A DNA stretch of 64,000 bases from Palaemon carinicauda (Eukaryota > Arthropoda > Malacostraca > Decapoda > Palaemonidae). A program made the position numbers and the translations under genes. The notes beneath the pieces are model-generated. The model did no database searches and was not told where the DNA came from. It was given only the letters and a program-made list of their open reading frames with translations. How positions within the stretch are numbered: position 1 is the first letter of the stretch; every line of letters starts with the position of its first letter. Below are positions 21,396 to 34,545 of the stretch, one piece after another. The stretch spans positions 53,660,968-53,724,967 of the forward strand of contig NC_090763.1 of the NCBI RefSeq assembly GCF_036898095.1, in the 5' to 3' direction.

Positions 21396-22259
21396 CTGAA
21401 AAATAGAATTAAACAATAATACTTTATTTTGAAAATCACCGAAATACCATTAAATGCAGGATGCTAAAATAAGTGTTTCAACATGAACATAAAAGTTGTC
21501 ATCAATTCACTTGGGAATTGTGTACCACAAGGAAATTGCAAATAAATAATTGAAACAGTATACTGATAATCCATAAATTAGACAATAGTACAGTAACAGT
21601 ATTTTTTAAACAATTAGAATGTCTAGCATTTGAAAATTAGGCATCATAACCTTAAAAAGAAGACGAAAAAAAAAGTCTTGCAAGTAAGTTGTAATAGTGT
21701 TATACAGTATAAACCTAAAACGTCTTATAAACTTTTTTATTAGAATGTTAGAACTATACTGTGCGCTTAAGTAAAATCAATGAAAATAAGTATATTTTAC
21801 AAGGCCTTTAAACCTAAATATGGACAAACAATTGCCTTAACAATTAATAACAACATGCATTTTTCCTGCAGATGTGAAGGTCATATTAATTAATAAGATT
21901 TACTGTAATGAAAACACAAATGTAAATTATGTCCGTCTGAAGTTTAAACTTTTAAAAGTAGTACAGAATTCCTCTCTACATCTACAGAGTCAACAAAATC
22001 CTCTTCACGTGAACAACTCGTTTATGTAGCTAGAACTGAAGCCCAGTGCAATGAGCATAGACTTCATGTGAGCAAATTCCAGATCTTAAAAAGACCAAAG
22101 CAAAGCAAAGTTCAGAATATGAAATTTGCCTTTCATAGTAAAGCAGGAGTGTGTGTTTATTAACTGTGGTGAAAACACATAAACACATGATTTACCAAGC
22201 CATAGGAGAGGTCCTACACAAGTTAGCCTAACCAGGTTTAATTCATGAATAAATTAGGA

Positions 22260-22880
22260 AGAATTTCCTAAAATTATGGCTTTACTTATCTCATATCCTC
22301 CCAATACCCATATCAGATTAGATTGGAGGAATACAACATCAAGTCTAACTATCTTGTCAGGCCTACCACAAGAGACACTACATTAGGAACACGCACCTCA
22401 CAGTAGGAGGGCTGACAAGCCTATAGTCTTAACATGGGAAAGGTCCATACGAAGTAGCTTGACTAGATTCTCCCATCTCTCCTGTAAGATGAAAATGGAA
22501 GGATACAACTGCACGTCTAACTATCTGATCAGACCTAGCATAAGGTACATCCTAAGGTAGGAACATCAACCCCACTATAGAAGGGCAGAACTGTCTATAG
22601 TCTAAAATAGGGAAAACATACAATGTAGCTTTACTGAACTTTCCCATCTCCTCCCAATACTCATATCTGTTGAAAATGGGTGACCTTTGATCAAAGGGAT
22701 TAACCAGTGATGAAGTGTGGGACAGAGATAGATGGAGAATGCTGGCGAGAAACATTGACCCCACATATTAGTGGGAAAAGATGCAGACAAAGAAGAAGTT
22801 GAAAATGGATGGATACAACACCAGGTTTAGATATCTAGTTAGACCTAGCCCAAGGTACACCCTAATGTAAAATGCTTTTG
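22260..22880. repeat. Degenerate local repeat, about three partial units
   Basis: Segments starting near 22330, 22490 and 22800 share ggatacaac...gtctaactatct...agacctagc...aaggtacatcctaa and cccatctcctcccaatac blocks. Units are unequal and diverged; origin unknown. The frames in it are not convincing genes. Confidence 0.4.
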
Positions 22881-22987
22881 TTAACATCACATAATATATT
22901 CAATTCTTTAAGACATGTGAAAGCTAGGATGTACCCTACCCTCATCCCAATAAACTAAACCATGACATACAATAAATGGTAACTTAC

Positions 22988-23044
22988 CTTAAAAAAGTGA
23001 CTAGCACTTGATAATGTTTTTGGGGTGAATACCACAAAATAGCG
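22988..23044 (-). CDS. Candidate penultimate exon of the FAM149-family gene
   Basis: Acceptor cttgtttgccag before 23044 and donor gtaagtt after 22988 are both good. The 57-base exon reads RYFVVFTPKTLSSASHFFK in phase 0 and joins the terminal exon at 21395 in phase. The previous recognised exon (24342-24486) ends in phase 2, so either one more exon is missing between them or another frame is used. Confidence 0.4.
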
Positions 23045-24341
23045 CTGGCAAACAAGCCCACATGAACAAAATAGTAAATGTAGTGCCAAAATGGGCTGTT
23101 AATAAACAAAACCAGAGTAAAATAAACTCAAATCAGGGGATGAGGTTCAAAAATGGTAATTAAAACTGAAAAAAAAAGGATCTAACAGACAGAAACACGC
23201 ATGAAAGACTATCTCGACGAAACCAGAGAATCATCAAAGTAAACAAAACTTGTACATTGGATACAGACACTGGACAAAAATAAATATCTAAGCACAACCA
23301 AACAATTATAAGAGATCAAGAGAATCTAAACAGCATAGCCAAATCTAACCTAGTTTGTTAAATGAAGTTGCCTTAAAAGTATGTCATTTTTATAAGAAAA
23401 TGAAATAATATATATACAGAATTATTTTGTACTAGAAAAATATACAATTTTAGAAGAAAATTGGTCAGTGAAAAAAAAAATTTTAGATTAAAGAATTTGA
23501 GCAAAATGACAGTGAGAGGGCTGAACCAGGGCCAAAAAAGGCCAATAAGCACTGAGGTGCAACAGTTGGAAAACAATAAAGTATCTTGTAAAACCCCAGT
23601 TTCACACTGTATGAAGTAACTTAGAAAATCCCACAATTTCACACTTAAGTAACTGTTCGAAAATCCCACAATTTCACACTGAAGTAACTGTTCGAAACCC
23701 CAAAGTTTCACATTGAAGTAAAAGTTATACGGTTTGCGACAAAAGAAAGAAAGCTAGAATAGAGTCGATAAAAGCTAAGAGGATAATGCTTACAACACCA
23801 CACGAGGTGCACTAATTACACTACCCCGAGAAACAACAATCCAATGGAGAAAATCTTGACACCAAACTGTACTGTACATGTACAGTCTTTAACAACATAA
23901 TTATTACTCAACAGCTTAATACTACTAAAAGTTGAGTACAGTATATACTGAACTATTTTTTATTCAAACTAATTTCTGAAAAAAGTCACACTGTATGGCA
24001 CACTGCCTTACTTTTATGATCTGTTTAGTATTCAGATTTTAATTAAATGGAAGTAAACCATAGCATTGCATGAAAACAAAATACAGGGTAAACACACTTA
24101 GTATAATTATATTACAGTATAGTATATAAAATAGTAAAAAATAAAAGCACCAGATAAGCATTAAAAGCTGCCAGAATTTACTTATAACTGCATAAATACC
24201 AGAAATTTTATTCTAAAAGTAAAATAACAAAGCTGGCTTACATGCAAAAAAAAAAAGAAAAAGAAAATAAGTAGCATTTTCCCTCTACCACACAACATTG
24301 AAACCATTACCACATTTAACAATTACAAAATGACTGCTAAC
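23045..24341. other. Intron of the FAM149-family gene, nothing recognised
   Basis: AT-rich. Short tandem-like copies of tcccacaatttcacact occur near 23625-23715. A missing small exon may lie here because the flanking phases do not join directly. Confidence 0.4.
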
Positions 24342-24486
24342 CTTCTATAGTGCTTTGTCCTCATTATAGAGTTGTTTTTATCTTCCGCAACTACGATGTG
24401 TTTGTCTCGATCTAGCAATTTCATTTGGTTGTCTACTTTCTCCACTACCCAAGACAAGAAAGGCTCAACTGGCTTCATCCCTGAGA
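24342..24486 (-). CDS. FAM149-family gene, internal exon
   Basis: Acceptor gtattctcactag and donor gttagc flank 145 bases that read SGMKPVEPFLSWVVEKVDN followed by QMKLLDRDKHIVVAEDKN and NSIMRTKHYRR. The two-base start (TC) exactly completes the single G left by exon 42960-43071, giving Val. The intron to that exon is 18.5 kb and contains DIRS copies C and D. Confidence 0.6.
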
Positions 24487-25739
24487 CTAGTGAGAATACA
24501 ACTACTAAGTTTGGGCAGAGAATATTGCACTTGCAAACAGAAATGGCTTAGTCTGGTGAAAAATATAGAATATTTTACTGTGCATATACTGTACAGTAAT
24601 GCTGACAGAAAACTAGTTGTAAGTTGCTAGTTATAAAAAAAAGTAATGTTGATAGAAAATTAGTTATAAGTGGCTAGTTATAAAAAAGTAAAGTTATGAA
24701 ATCTACACTTTCAAAATCTGTGCCATATTGAATGATTTTCTTGTTTAACATAAGGGAATATTCTAAATATACAGTATGTGATACGCTTTGAAATCTTATT
24801 CTCAAGAAAGAAAAAATTCCAAAATTATCCTGCAATAAAAAAAAATATATGGTTGAAAAATTAAAGGAAATACCGTACAACTGTTGCCAGATTTCAGAGC
24901 AATTTTGGGAAAACTCATTGTATGAAGGTAATAATAACTGGGATAGACGGCCTTTACGAATGCACCAAACAAAAAATTTCATAACCAAAACAAACCCTCT
25001 CAAGTATTACTACTGCAGTACATTACTCTCAGTTATTACTGATAAGGCTACTTTACAATAATTTCTGTGGCAATATCTGAAATTCTAGCTATCAAAAAAT
25101 CTTTTAATTATGGAACAATAACCACCTAGTTTTAATAATAATAAAAAGAAAAAAAAAACTACCATATAAATGCATATTACTTAAAAATTAATCATTTGGT
25201 TTCTGATATTTTTTCAAAGACAATTTAAGATTGGCTTTGCAAAATAAATGTGCATGATTTTGTATTTAATGGTTAAAAAACACTACGCAATAGAAGTCTA
25301 CAAGCTTTGTCAACATGACTCAGAAACTATCTTATCTACTTTCAACACCTTTCAGACTACAGTTCTTTTTGTGGGTAATAAAATATTGTGTGCTGGTGAG
25401 TTTTCAATTCCCATTGATGCCGAGTTGTGCATCCCAGTAGATTTAAAAGATTTTATACAATACTTATTTACACAGATATGATACAATCTCTTGACCTTAA
25501 AGGTCTTTTGCTACAGGACTAAGCATAAAATTTGTAAATTCTTGTATACAGAAAAACCTAGCCATTATTGAAATTAATACACTAAATATTCACCTAAAAC
25601 ATTTTTCTACCATAGTTGAGGTCAATGTTTGTAAATCTAATAATACAGTAGTACATCCCACAGTAAATCATGAGGTGATTTTTTCAATTAGTACATTCTT
25701 AGTACCATTAGCGGTAAAACTTTGGGTAAAATTTCATTG
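24487..25739. other. Intronic AT-rich DNA of the FAM149-family gene
   Basis: No gene, RNA or clear transposon end seen. Frames of up to 109 codons here have no recognisable motif and biased composition. Confidence 0.4.
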
Positions 25740-27310
25740 GAAGTGACAAGCAATGGAAAGACTACTCGCCTCCTCTCAGTGCAACAGTGGTAACTACAAC
25801 ACTGGCTCACGCTTACTTGACTGACCCCGAAAGTACCAGTTAGCAGGCAAGTATCAAGGAAGAAAGAAATGGTTCAAGTCCCAAAGAACTTCTAAAAAAA
25901 AAAGAAAAAGAATTAATTTTCTTCTTGAGGAAGAAGGGAATGGAGGAGGAAGAGAGAGGGTGAACTTTACTACCCCTTGCCAACCATTGTTCTTAGCTGT
26001 CATAGAGGATTCGTGGTCTTGGCAACCTATAACGACTGTGCTCTCTTGGAGGATGAAGCTACAAGAGCATCCTTTGCTACAACATTTACAACTTTACTGG
26101 GGGATTTGTCACAAGGGAGCATTCACTGACACTGCATTACACATGGCTTACCATTTGGGAAAAATATTGGAGCCAGTTGTACTAGCCTGGCGAATAATTT
26201 AACCACTGGGCAGGTAGGTGGAAGTGACACTTCTGTAAAAGGTTATACTGTAGTCTTCCTGATTAGAAGTCTAAAGAACAACACTCCAAATGGTGGGGGA
26301 CTACTTATAGTGTAGCTACCTATTCACAAAGGTAAATAACACGTAAGGTTCCAAAGGTTTGTATCCTAATAAGAACAAAATTAACTTCACCATATGCTTA
26401 ACTTCTGCTTCTGAGCAATGGTGATCACAAAAAACCAACAATTATCACAAATGAATGTAAGAAAATATCCAGTAGTTGAGAGAGCAGTGTGATGATCTTC
26501 AGTATAAGTGTCCAGACAAAATTGGTTAATCTGAAAGGCGAATGGAGGGAGATTTCCCAACACACAGGTATACCTGTCATTACCGACTACCTTTTCAACA
26601 ATTCAGTGGTCGTTTCAGCACAGCCAAAGACATACAGTATGTCTATATTAAAGGACGAAAGGTATGTACAGTATACATATAGGATCAAATTATTCACATT
26701 CTTTTTCCCAAGCATGTTTATTTGATCCTTAGGGCTGTGTAACTTATATTCTAACTAGATTCTCCTTTGATGTTAAGAAATTTCACTACTAGTAAGCTAT
26801 TATATTTCATAACTGTCATTCCCCTCTGGTGGTGCTGGAATGCCAAAGGACCACTTGTGGCTGCTATGGTGACCATTCTTGAGATAAAGATGTTACAGCC
26901 TTCATGACTACAACAGAGGATCTCAAAGCCATTACTGTAATCACCAAGATAAACCAGAACAGTTTACCGTATTCTCCATCTATTTGCAAGCTGAAACCTC
27001 TCCAATAGGACCAAAAATCTAAAATCAGAGATCAAAAGCAACTGACTGCCGACAGCCCAAGGCCTGAATAGATTTCGTTGGTCTTGCCAAATCAACCTTG
27101 GAGCTAAATTTATATTTCTTCTTTCTAGGTTCTAAGATAGGGATGATCAATCCTTGCCTTCTTAAGGCTCGACTAATGATTCTTAAAAAGACCAATAAAG
27201 TTGGGAATTCTCTTCTAGATTGGACCAGAAACTGCAAAAAGCAGTTACAATCCTTTCAAAATTATGTAGTTCTAAACTTATACTGCCCTTCTGCATCTAT
27301 CTAAAAGATG
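25740..27310 (-). mobile_element. Possible family-3 DIRS relic fragment
   Basis: 25745-25870 resembles 46960-47290 of relic H1 (shared ttgac/agacccc-gaaag, ag-ca-gcagg and agtatcaaggaagaaag-like blocks). A minus-strand frame at 27025-27237 contains KVDLARPTKSIQAL, comparable with the RT block VLDVSALN of copy A. No ends were identified. Confidence 0.3.
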
Positions 27311-28423
27311 AATTGTAAGACGCTGTGGTTGTGGGCCAGTCATTATTCAAGAATCAAAGCCTTCATAACCTACAACAACAACTGTCAAAGGGATAGTAAT
27401 CCACCTTTGCATAGGACACAATTTATGACCAGCAGTTTATTTACCTTGATGAAACATAAGACAGCACGCACTTTTAATCTTTATAAACTGGAAGATGGAG
27501 AAATTGAGGAGTCAATGGACATATACCCTGTGGTCTTATTCTTTCTACTACAGTACTGGAATATTAATTTTCCAAATCTTACCCCCTTGGAACAATACTT
27601 ATTCCTACATGAAAAGCAAATGTTATGAAGGAATTTTTCAAATACAGTATGTATAGCAATGAATTTAAGAAATTCACTACTTCCAAGCCAAGTTTCTTTT
27701 ATCTTGGTACTTACTTATAGTCATACAAAGTCCAATCTGAAGTACATCAAACAAATTTGTATCCGACAGGATCATGTGTAATCAAACTGCATAATCAAGA
27801 CCATTCAATACTGCAACCCTCATCTCAACCACTACCATGATCAGATATTAAAATACTCTTCTCTTCTATTATACTGTAAAATCCAATTGCTGTACAGACA
27901 TTTACTGGATGAAATGATCATGGCAGTAAGGGAAACACAATCAAACTGGATGAAAATCAATTTACTGCTAAAAGAAGAAATCTGAAGAAGTTCCAAGTGG
28001 TATGTGAACTGAGACTCTTTCTTACCATGAAGAACCCTCACCTCCAGTACTACAACCAATTGTAAGAAACTAATTAGGGACTCAAGATTAGTCACCTACC
28101 AAGGCCGGCTAGCATAAGCAATGTTTAAACCCTATATTTTCTCTATAAAATTATGTTTTTTGTGATTCATTTTTTTCAAAGTCTCTGATTTTTATGTGGT
28201 GTGAAATACAAGAGGCAGAGAAATTTTTGTTCAAATTCACAGAATCTCAAATGTTTTAAAAAATGTTTACCCATCTTTAGGAAACTGAAAGAAGCTTCAA
28301 CTGATGGAAAAGATAACACTATCATCTATTTAATGGAAAAGGTAACACTATCATCTATTTATATATTCCACTTACAAAGAGGTAAATGCCTTTCTATCAA
28401 CTATGTTCGAAAACGGCAAAAAA
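27311..28423. other. Intronic AT-rich DNA of the FAM149-family gene
   Basis: Nothing recognised apart from a short direct repeat (about 28303-28365, aaaggtaacactatcatctattta twice in slightly different form). Element C starts at 28424. Confidence 0.4.
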
Positions 28424-28662
28424 TGTTATTTTCATTAGTAAAATAAATTTTTGAATATACTTACCCGATGATCATGTAGCTGTCAACTCTGTTGCCCGAC
28501 AGAAATCTACGGTCGGGATACGCCAGCGATCGCTATACAGGTGGGGGTGTACACAACAGCGCCATCTGTGAGCAGGTACTCAAGTACTTCTTGTCAACAA
28601 GAACTCAATTTTCTCCTCGGTCCACTGGTTCTCTATGGGGAGGAAGGGCGGGTCCTTAAATT

Positions 28663-28753
28663 CATGATCATCGGGTAAGTATATTCAAAAATTTATTTTA
28701 CTAATGAAAATAACATTTTTCAATATTAATCTTACCCGATGATCATGTAGCTG
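28663..28753 (-). repeat. ICR of DIRS copy C
   Basis: 28663-28715 repeats the reverse complement of the left end, then 28715-28753 the reverse complement of the right end, in the same joined arrangement as in copy A. Confidence 0.88.
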
Positions 28754-29139
28754 ATTCACACCCAGGGTGGTGGGTGGAGACCAGCATACATGTTAACAAA
28801 GAAGCTAAGTATCCCGTATTTCATTTTATTAGTTATTCAAAAATAACATAAAATAAATAAGTACCTGGTAAGGAAGACGACTTGAACCATTACTCTGCCT
28901 TTATTAAGTACGTCTTCCTTACTGAGCGTAGCGGTCCTCTTAGGATGCTGAACGACTCTTAGGTGCTGAAGTATAAAGGGCTGCAACCCATACTAAAGGA
29001 CCTCATCACAACCTCTAACCTCGGCGCTTCTCAAGAAAGAATTGACCACCCGCCAAATCAACAAGGATGCGGAAGGCTTCTTAGCCGACCGTACAACCCA
29101 TAAAAAGTATTCAAGAGAAAGGTTAAAAAGGTTATGGGA

Positions 29140-30330
29140 TTATGGGAATGTAGTGGCTGAGCCCTCACCTACTACTGCACTCGCTGCTACGAATGGTCCC
29201 AGGGTGTAGCAGTTCTCGTAAAGAGACTGGACATCTTTGAGATAGAATGATGCGAACACTGACTTGCTTCTCCAATAGGTTGCATCCATAACACTCTGCA
29301 GAGAACGGTTCTGTTTGAAGGCCACTGAAGTAGCCACAGCTCTCACTTCATGTGTCCTTACCTTCAGCAAAGCAAGGTCTTCTTCCTTCAGATGAGAATG
29401 TGCTTCCCTAATCAGAAGCCTGATGTAGTAAGAAACTGAGTTCTTAGACATTGGAAGAGAAGGCTTCTTGATAGCACACCATAAGGCTTCTGATTGTCCT
29501 CGTAAAGGTTTTGACCTTTTTAGATAGTACCTAAGAGCTCTAACTGGGCAAAGTACTCTCTCCAGTTCGTTCCCCACCAAGTTGGACAGGCTTGGGATCT
29601 CGAACGACTTAGGCCAAGGACGTGAAGGAAGCTCGTTTTTAGCAAAAAACCGAGCTGCAAGGAACATGTAGCCGTTTCAGATGTGAAAACTATGTTCCTG
29701 CTGAAGGCGTGGATCTCACTTACTCTTTTAGCTGTTGCCAAGCACACGAGGAAAAGAGTTTTTAATGTGAGGTCCTTAAAAGAGGCTGATTGGAGAGGTT
29801 CAAATCTTGATGACATAAGGAACCTTAGGACCACGTCTAGATTCCAGCCTGGAGTGGACAACCGACGTTCCTTTGAGGTCTCAAAAGACCTAAGGAGGTC
29901 CTGTAGATCTTTGTTGGTGGAAAGATCCAAGCCTCTGTGGCGGAAAACCGCTGCCAACATACTTCTGTAACCCTTGATCGTAGGAGCTGAAAGGGATCTT
30001 ACGTTCCTTAGATGTAACAGGAAGTCAGCAATCTGGGTTACAGTGGTACTGGTTGAGGAAACTGCATTGGCCTTGCACCAGCTTCGGAAGACTTCCCATT
30101 TAGACTGATAGACTCTGAGAGTGGATGTCCTCCTTGCTCTGGCAATCGCTCTGGCTGCCTCCTTCGAAAAGCCTCTAGCTCTTGAGAGTCTTTCGATAGT
30201 CTGAAGGCAGTCAGACGAAGAGCGTGGAGGTTTGGGTGTACCTTCTTTACGTGAGGTTGACGTAGAAGGTCCACTCTTAGAGGAAGAGTCCTGGGAATGT
30301 CGACCAGCCATTGCAGTACCTCTGTGAACC
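29140..30330 (-). pseudogene. Tyrosine recombinase of copy C, frameshifted
   Basis: The N-terminal part (RARGFSKEAARAIARARR, SAPTIKGYRSMLA, AKRVSEIHAF) lies in the frame ending at 29520, and the C-terminal part (KNELPSRPWPKSF, THEVRAVATS, YWRSKSVFASFYLKD) in the frame ending at 29140. The shift is near 29645. All catalytic residues are present but split. Confidence 0.8.
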
Positions 30331-30525
30331 ATTCTCTCGCGGGCCAGAGGGGAGCAACCAACGTCAGCCGTGTCCCTTTGTGAGAGGCGAACTTCTGAAG
30401 TACCCTGTTGACAATCTTGAACGGCGGGAATGCATACAGGTCGAGATGGGACCAATCCAGCAGAAAAGCATCCACGTGAACTGCTGCTGGGTCTGGAATC
30501 GGAGAACAATACAACGGGAGCCTCT
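30038..30525 (-). pseudogene. MT-like domain of copy C
   Basis: Contains CSPIPDP, DAFLLDW, YAFPPF and LVAPLWPAREWF. A TAG stop interrupts it right after FATSMT (about 30523-30525), so it cannot be joined to RNase H. Confidence 0.6.
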
Positions 30526-30736
30526 AGGTCATCGAGGTAGCGAACAGATCTATGGTTGGCTGACCCCACAGGGCCCAAAGTCTGCTGCAAACATTCTTGT
30601 GAAGGGTCCACTCTGTGGGGATGACCTGACCCTTCCGGCTGAGGCGATCTGCCATGACATTCATATCGCCCTGAATGAACCTCGTTACCAGCGTGAGCTT
30701 TCGATCTTTTGACCAGATGAGGAGGTCCCTTGCGAT

Positions 30737-31474
30737 CTAGAACAACTTCCTCGAATGAGTCCCTCCCTGCTTGGAGATGTAAGCCAAGGCTGTGGTGTTG
30801 TCGGAGTCCACCTCCACCACCTTGTTTAGGTGGAGGGACTTGAAGTTTATCAAGGCCAGATGAACCGCCAACAACTCCTTGCAATTGATGTGAAGTGTCC
30901 TTTGCTCCTGATTCCATGTTCCCGAGCATTCCTGTCCGTCCAATGTCGCACCCCAGCCCGTGTCTGATGCGTCCGAGAAGAGACGGCGGTCGGGGTTCTG
31001 AACAGCCAAAGGTGGACCTTCCTTGAGAAGAAAGCTGTTCTTCCACCACGTTAGAGTAGACCTCATCTCTTCGGAAACAGGAACTGAGACCGTCTCTAGC
31101 GTCATGTCCTTTATCCAGTGAGCAGCTAGATGATACTGAAGGGGGGGAGGTGGAGTCTCCCTAACTCGATGAACAGGGCCAGCGATGAAAGTGTCCCTGT
31201 TAGACTCATCCACTGCCTGACTAAGCATCGGTTCCTTCTCAGCATGCTCTGGATGCATTCTAGGGCTTGGTTGATCCTTGGGGCCGACGGAAAAGCCCGA
31301 AAAACTCGACTCTGAATCTCCATACCCAGGTAGACAATGGTCTGGGATGCGACGAGCTGGGACTTCTCTAAATTGACCAGGAGGCCCAGTTCCTTGGTCA
31401 GATCCATAGTCCATCTGAGATTCTCCAGACAGCGACGACTTGTGGGAGCTCTTAAAAGCCAGTCGTCTGACGGA
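30737..31474 (-). pseudogene. RT 3' part and RNase H of copy C
   Basis: RT begins only at DDWLL, the second half of the active site; everything N-terminal is deleted. LGLLVNLEKSQL and YLGMEIQS follow (one frame, 31126-31470), then RNase H with FSDASDTGWGA and KELLAVHLAL in another frame, stopping at 30737. No polymerase activity is possible. Confidence 0.8.
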
Positions 31475-33600
31475 GCCGGACACAAGATCATGGTACTGCT
31501 GCACAGTCTGTGAACTGTCAACCATGGGGAAGCGAGGAAGTACAGCGACAACCCGAAACTGTCTAGACTGTCTGGGTAGTACAGACAACTCCTTATCGGG
31601 TTGCTGAGGTTGCCGCACTGCGTCACAACAAGTCACCTCTGCTGGTTGTTGAACGTCTTCCCAGTGACACACTGACTCCGTAAAAAAAAAAATCCTCTAT
31701 CAAGGACTAAGCTTGGACTGCATGTCTTGCAACAAAGCTCAAGGTCTATGGGAGCAGGTGTGGCAACAGACGGGGTTAGCGACTGAAGCGGAACCATTTA
31801 CCCTCCCTGGAAGCATGTTATGCTTAACTAAAAGTCCATAGGAGGCTAAGCAGCTTAAGGCTCCTCTCCAAATGACAGAGTCCTCAAAGGAATATCAGAA
31901 GGAGGGAGAACAGCACTTTCTCATCTACAGGAACCATATCCGAGAAAAGCTAAATTCTCTCAGTGAGGGTTTCACTGGTGCAAAAGCAGCAGACCAGAAG
32001 GCAACGTTATGAAACTGCTAGACAGTCTGTGAACTGTCAAAAACTGAACTGTCAACCACAACAGGAGCGTGAGGACATACAGCACTGGTGTATAAGTAGC
32101 AGACCAGAAGGCAACGTCATGTAACTGCATGACAGTTTGTGAGTTGGCAACAACCAAAGATGTGTGGGGAAGCCTCAACTCCTGCCTGACTAGTTTGCTG
32201 CTGGCGAGTGGCGGTAACCACAGTGTGTTGCGGAGGCTGACACACCGTGTCAAAACACGGCAGCTTGTGGTAGCTCCCGCACGGCAACGGAGTGCTCTGT
32301 GTGTGGGAGTCATCATACATCTGGCAGGGTTGACTGTGCATGGGTGGAGGAGCTCTCACAACAAGAGTGTGAGAGCATGAAGCCATGCCGGGCGCACAAC
32401 CGTGGGAGGTGTAGGCCCACGGGTGCATCGTCAACCTTCTCCGCAGTCGGAGTGTGGGAGCTGGCAACAACAAAAGCAGAGTGCTGGTGCGTGGGAGGGG
32501 CTGCGGTGGGTTGAGGAGCATGCGGTATGGTATGCAGAGCATGCTGTAAGGTATGCAGAGCATGCTGTAAGGTATGCAGAGCATGCTGTAAGGTATGCAG
32601 AGCATGCTGTAAGGAATGCAGAGCATGCTGTAAGGTATGCAGAGCATGCTGTAAGGTATGCAGAGCATGCGGTAAGGTATGCAGAGCGTGAGGTAAGGCA
32701 TGCGGCTCATGCTGCATGGTATGCGGCTCATGCTGCATGGTATGCGGCTCATGCTGCATGGTATGCGGCTCATGCTGCATGGTATGCGGAGCATGCTGTA
32801 AGGTCTGCAGAGCATGCTGCATGGGCTGAGGAGAATGCCGCATAGTGCTGGAACCCGGCAACTCCTGATGCGGCAGATGGTGCAGCAAGAACATGCGTCT
32901 GGCAGTGAGGACTGCGCATCGGTGGAGGAGCTCTCACAGGTGTGGTGTGGGAGCAGGCAGCCGCAGTATCTGCTGAGCGCACAACCTCGGCGGGTTGTAG
33001 GTAAACAGGCTGCATTGTCAACCTTCCAGCATGATACTCCTGCATGAAGGAGCAAGCTGAGACTGTATAGTCTGCAGCATGGACCACTAGGGTCTATGAA
33101 AGACAACAACAAACGGAGCTACTGTCCGTTGTGACTGAGGGTCTAAAACAGCTGGTGCGGCAACAGACGGAGTTACTGCCTGTTGCGGTACCACCTAGCC
33201 TCTCTTAGGAGGTGTGCAGTTGTCGTACTGCAGCGAGTCCGAACTGACCCAGTGGCTACACCTAGGCCGTTGGACTTGCGCGGAAGGGACCGACTTGCAC
33301 TTAAAAGCTGCAAGATTTGGTCCATGGTTTCTGCGAGAAACCTCTTCCGCAGACGAGGAATAAATGGGCTCTCTCGTCTTTGTGTGGGTGGGGTGATCAC
33401 GTCGGCAACGTGTGTAGATACACCCGAAACCACAGAGGGAAACGTCTGTTCGTCGATCAAGGCCTGAGGAACCCATAAGTCCTTCGACATTACTTCTCCC
33501 CTGGGCTTGGGAGCTTGTAAGAGGTATCGGACTAGGTGAACAACTGGCACGAACAGACGAACCCTCGAACGCAACACTGTAACACTTTGCGCATATCACT
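31475..33600 (-). pseudogene. gag middle region of copy C
   Basis: Several frames carry recognisable family-1 Gag pieces (EGSSVRASCSPSP, REPIYSSSAEEVSRR, CSHWVSSDSLQ). The N-terminal zinc region and the folded C-terminal region are missing, and the linker is expanded by the 21-bp repeat. No full frame remains. Confidence 0.7.
32530..32823 (-). repeat. 21-bp minisatellite inside the gag linker of copy C
   Basis: Fourteen contiguous 21-base units (type gtatgcagagcatgctgtaag) with a second variant (ggctcatgctgcatg) in the middle units. The period keeps frame, so each unit adds seven residues (for example LQHALHT in one minus frame). Confidence 0.9.
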
Positions 33601-34545
33601 TTATCACTTTTGATTTTCTGTTTGCACTTATTTCACTGAACTCGAAACTTTAAGTGGTTTGTACCTGAAACACGCAATCCTATCCTTCATTAAAAGGTAG
33701 TAATTGCGAAAACAGTATTACAATGTAACAGAAAAACATAATGAAAGATAAAGAATTCAGTGGCTGGAAAAGAGACTAAACACTAGATCAAATAAACTAC
33801 GTTTAAAATCTCTCAACGCATAAAGCCTGGGAACAAGAATAAAACTCTAGAAACGTTTTACCTTCTTCCCCTCTATCGACTAGGGAGAAGAGCAAAAAAA
33901 AAAAAAAAAACGAGAACGTTACCCGCTTGAACGAAACGTTTATCCTCCTCTCTCTCCCTCCGTCTCTATCTCTCTCTCTCTCTCTCTTGACTTAGAACCT
34001 GAGAGATGAGCCCAATTATATATATCGTTAAAACATATTATTTGTTAAAGGAAAAAAACTGAAAGGTTTCCCAAATAAAAAGTTCCTTTATTAGAATTAA
34101 AACCATTTAAGCTAAGAAAGAATGAACGAAACGCTAGAATCGGTTTACTCTTACTGCAACGTGAAACCGTGAATACTCTCTCTCTATCGTAACGATAGAG
34201 CGCAAGTTGAACGTTCTGAACGTCAACAACTGCGGAGACTAAACAAAACGTTAGTTCAACTTTGAAAACAGTACGAGACTTATCAAAGAAATTCTTTCAA
34301 AAACATAAAATTAAAATAGCATAAATTCTTAACAGGAAAAACGATATGACGAGCTCAATGTTAATTAACTTCGGTTCCAAGTAAGGACCGCCTACTATTA
34401 GGAAAGGTCGCATATTTTTTTTTTTTTTTTAAAGAAAGTTAATCGAAGAGGCCTATAAATGGCGGAGAGATATAAAATAAAAAGTGAAAGAGAGTCTATA
34501 CTCTCTTCGACACCAACACTTCCGTCTAAGGGAAGGGTCGGCCAT
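33600..34545 (-). other. Non-coding filler replacing the gag 5' part in copy C
   Basis: Between a preserved gag start (ATG at 34545, MADPSLRRKC) and the gag middle at 33600 there is about 950 bases of non-coding DNA with a CT-rich tract (33944-33987) and hairpins around tctatcgtaacgatagagc. A homologous block lies in copy D (40838-41827), whereas copy E has gag coding sequence here. Confidence 0.75.

Noticed and set aside
24849..25061. Small frames in AT-rich introns (for example 24849-25061, 25248-25481, 27308-27628) as genes
   Set aside because: No motif, no splice support, composition as expected by chance.
30038..30514. MT-like domain as a restriction-modification enzyme or horizontally acquired methylase
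   Set aside because: It is part of the DIRS polyprotein in every copy, in the same order after RNase H.
32530..32823. CRISPR-like array
   Set aside because: Units are contiguous 21-mers without unique spacers, inside a retroelement gag; a minisatellite.
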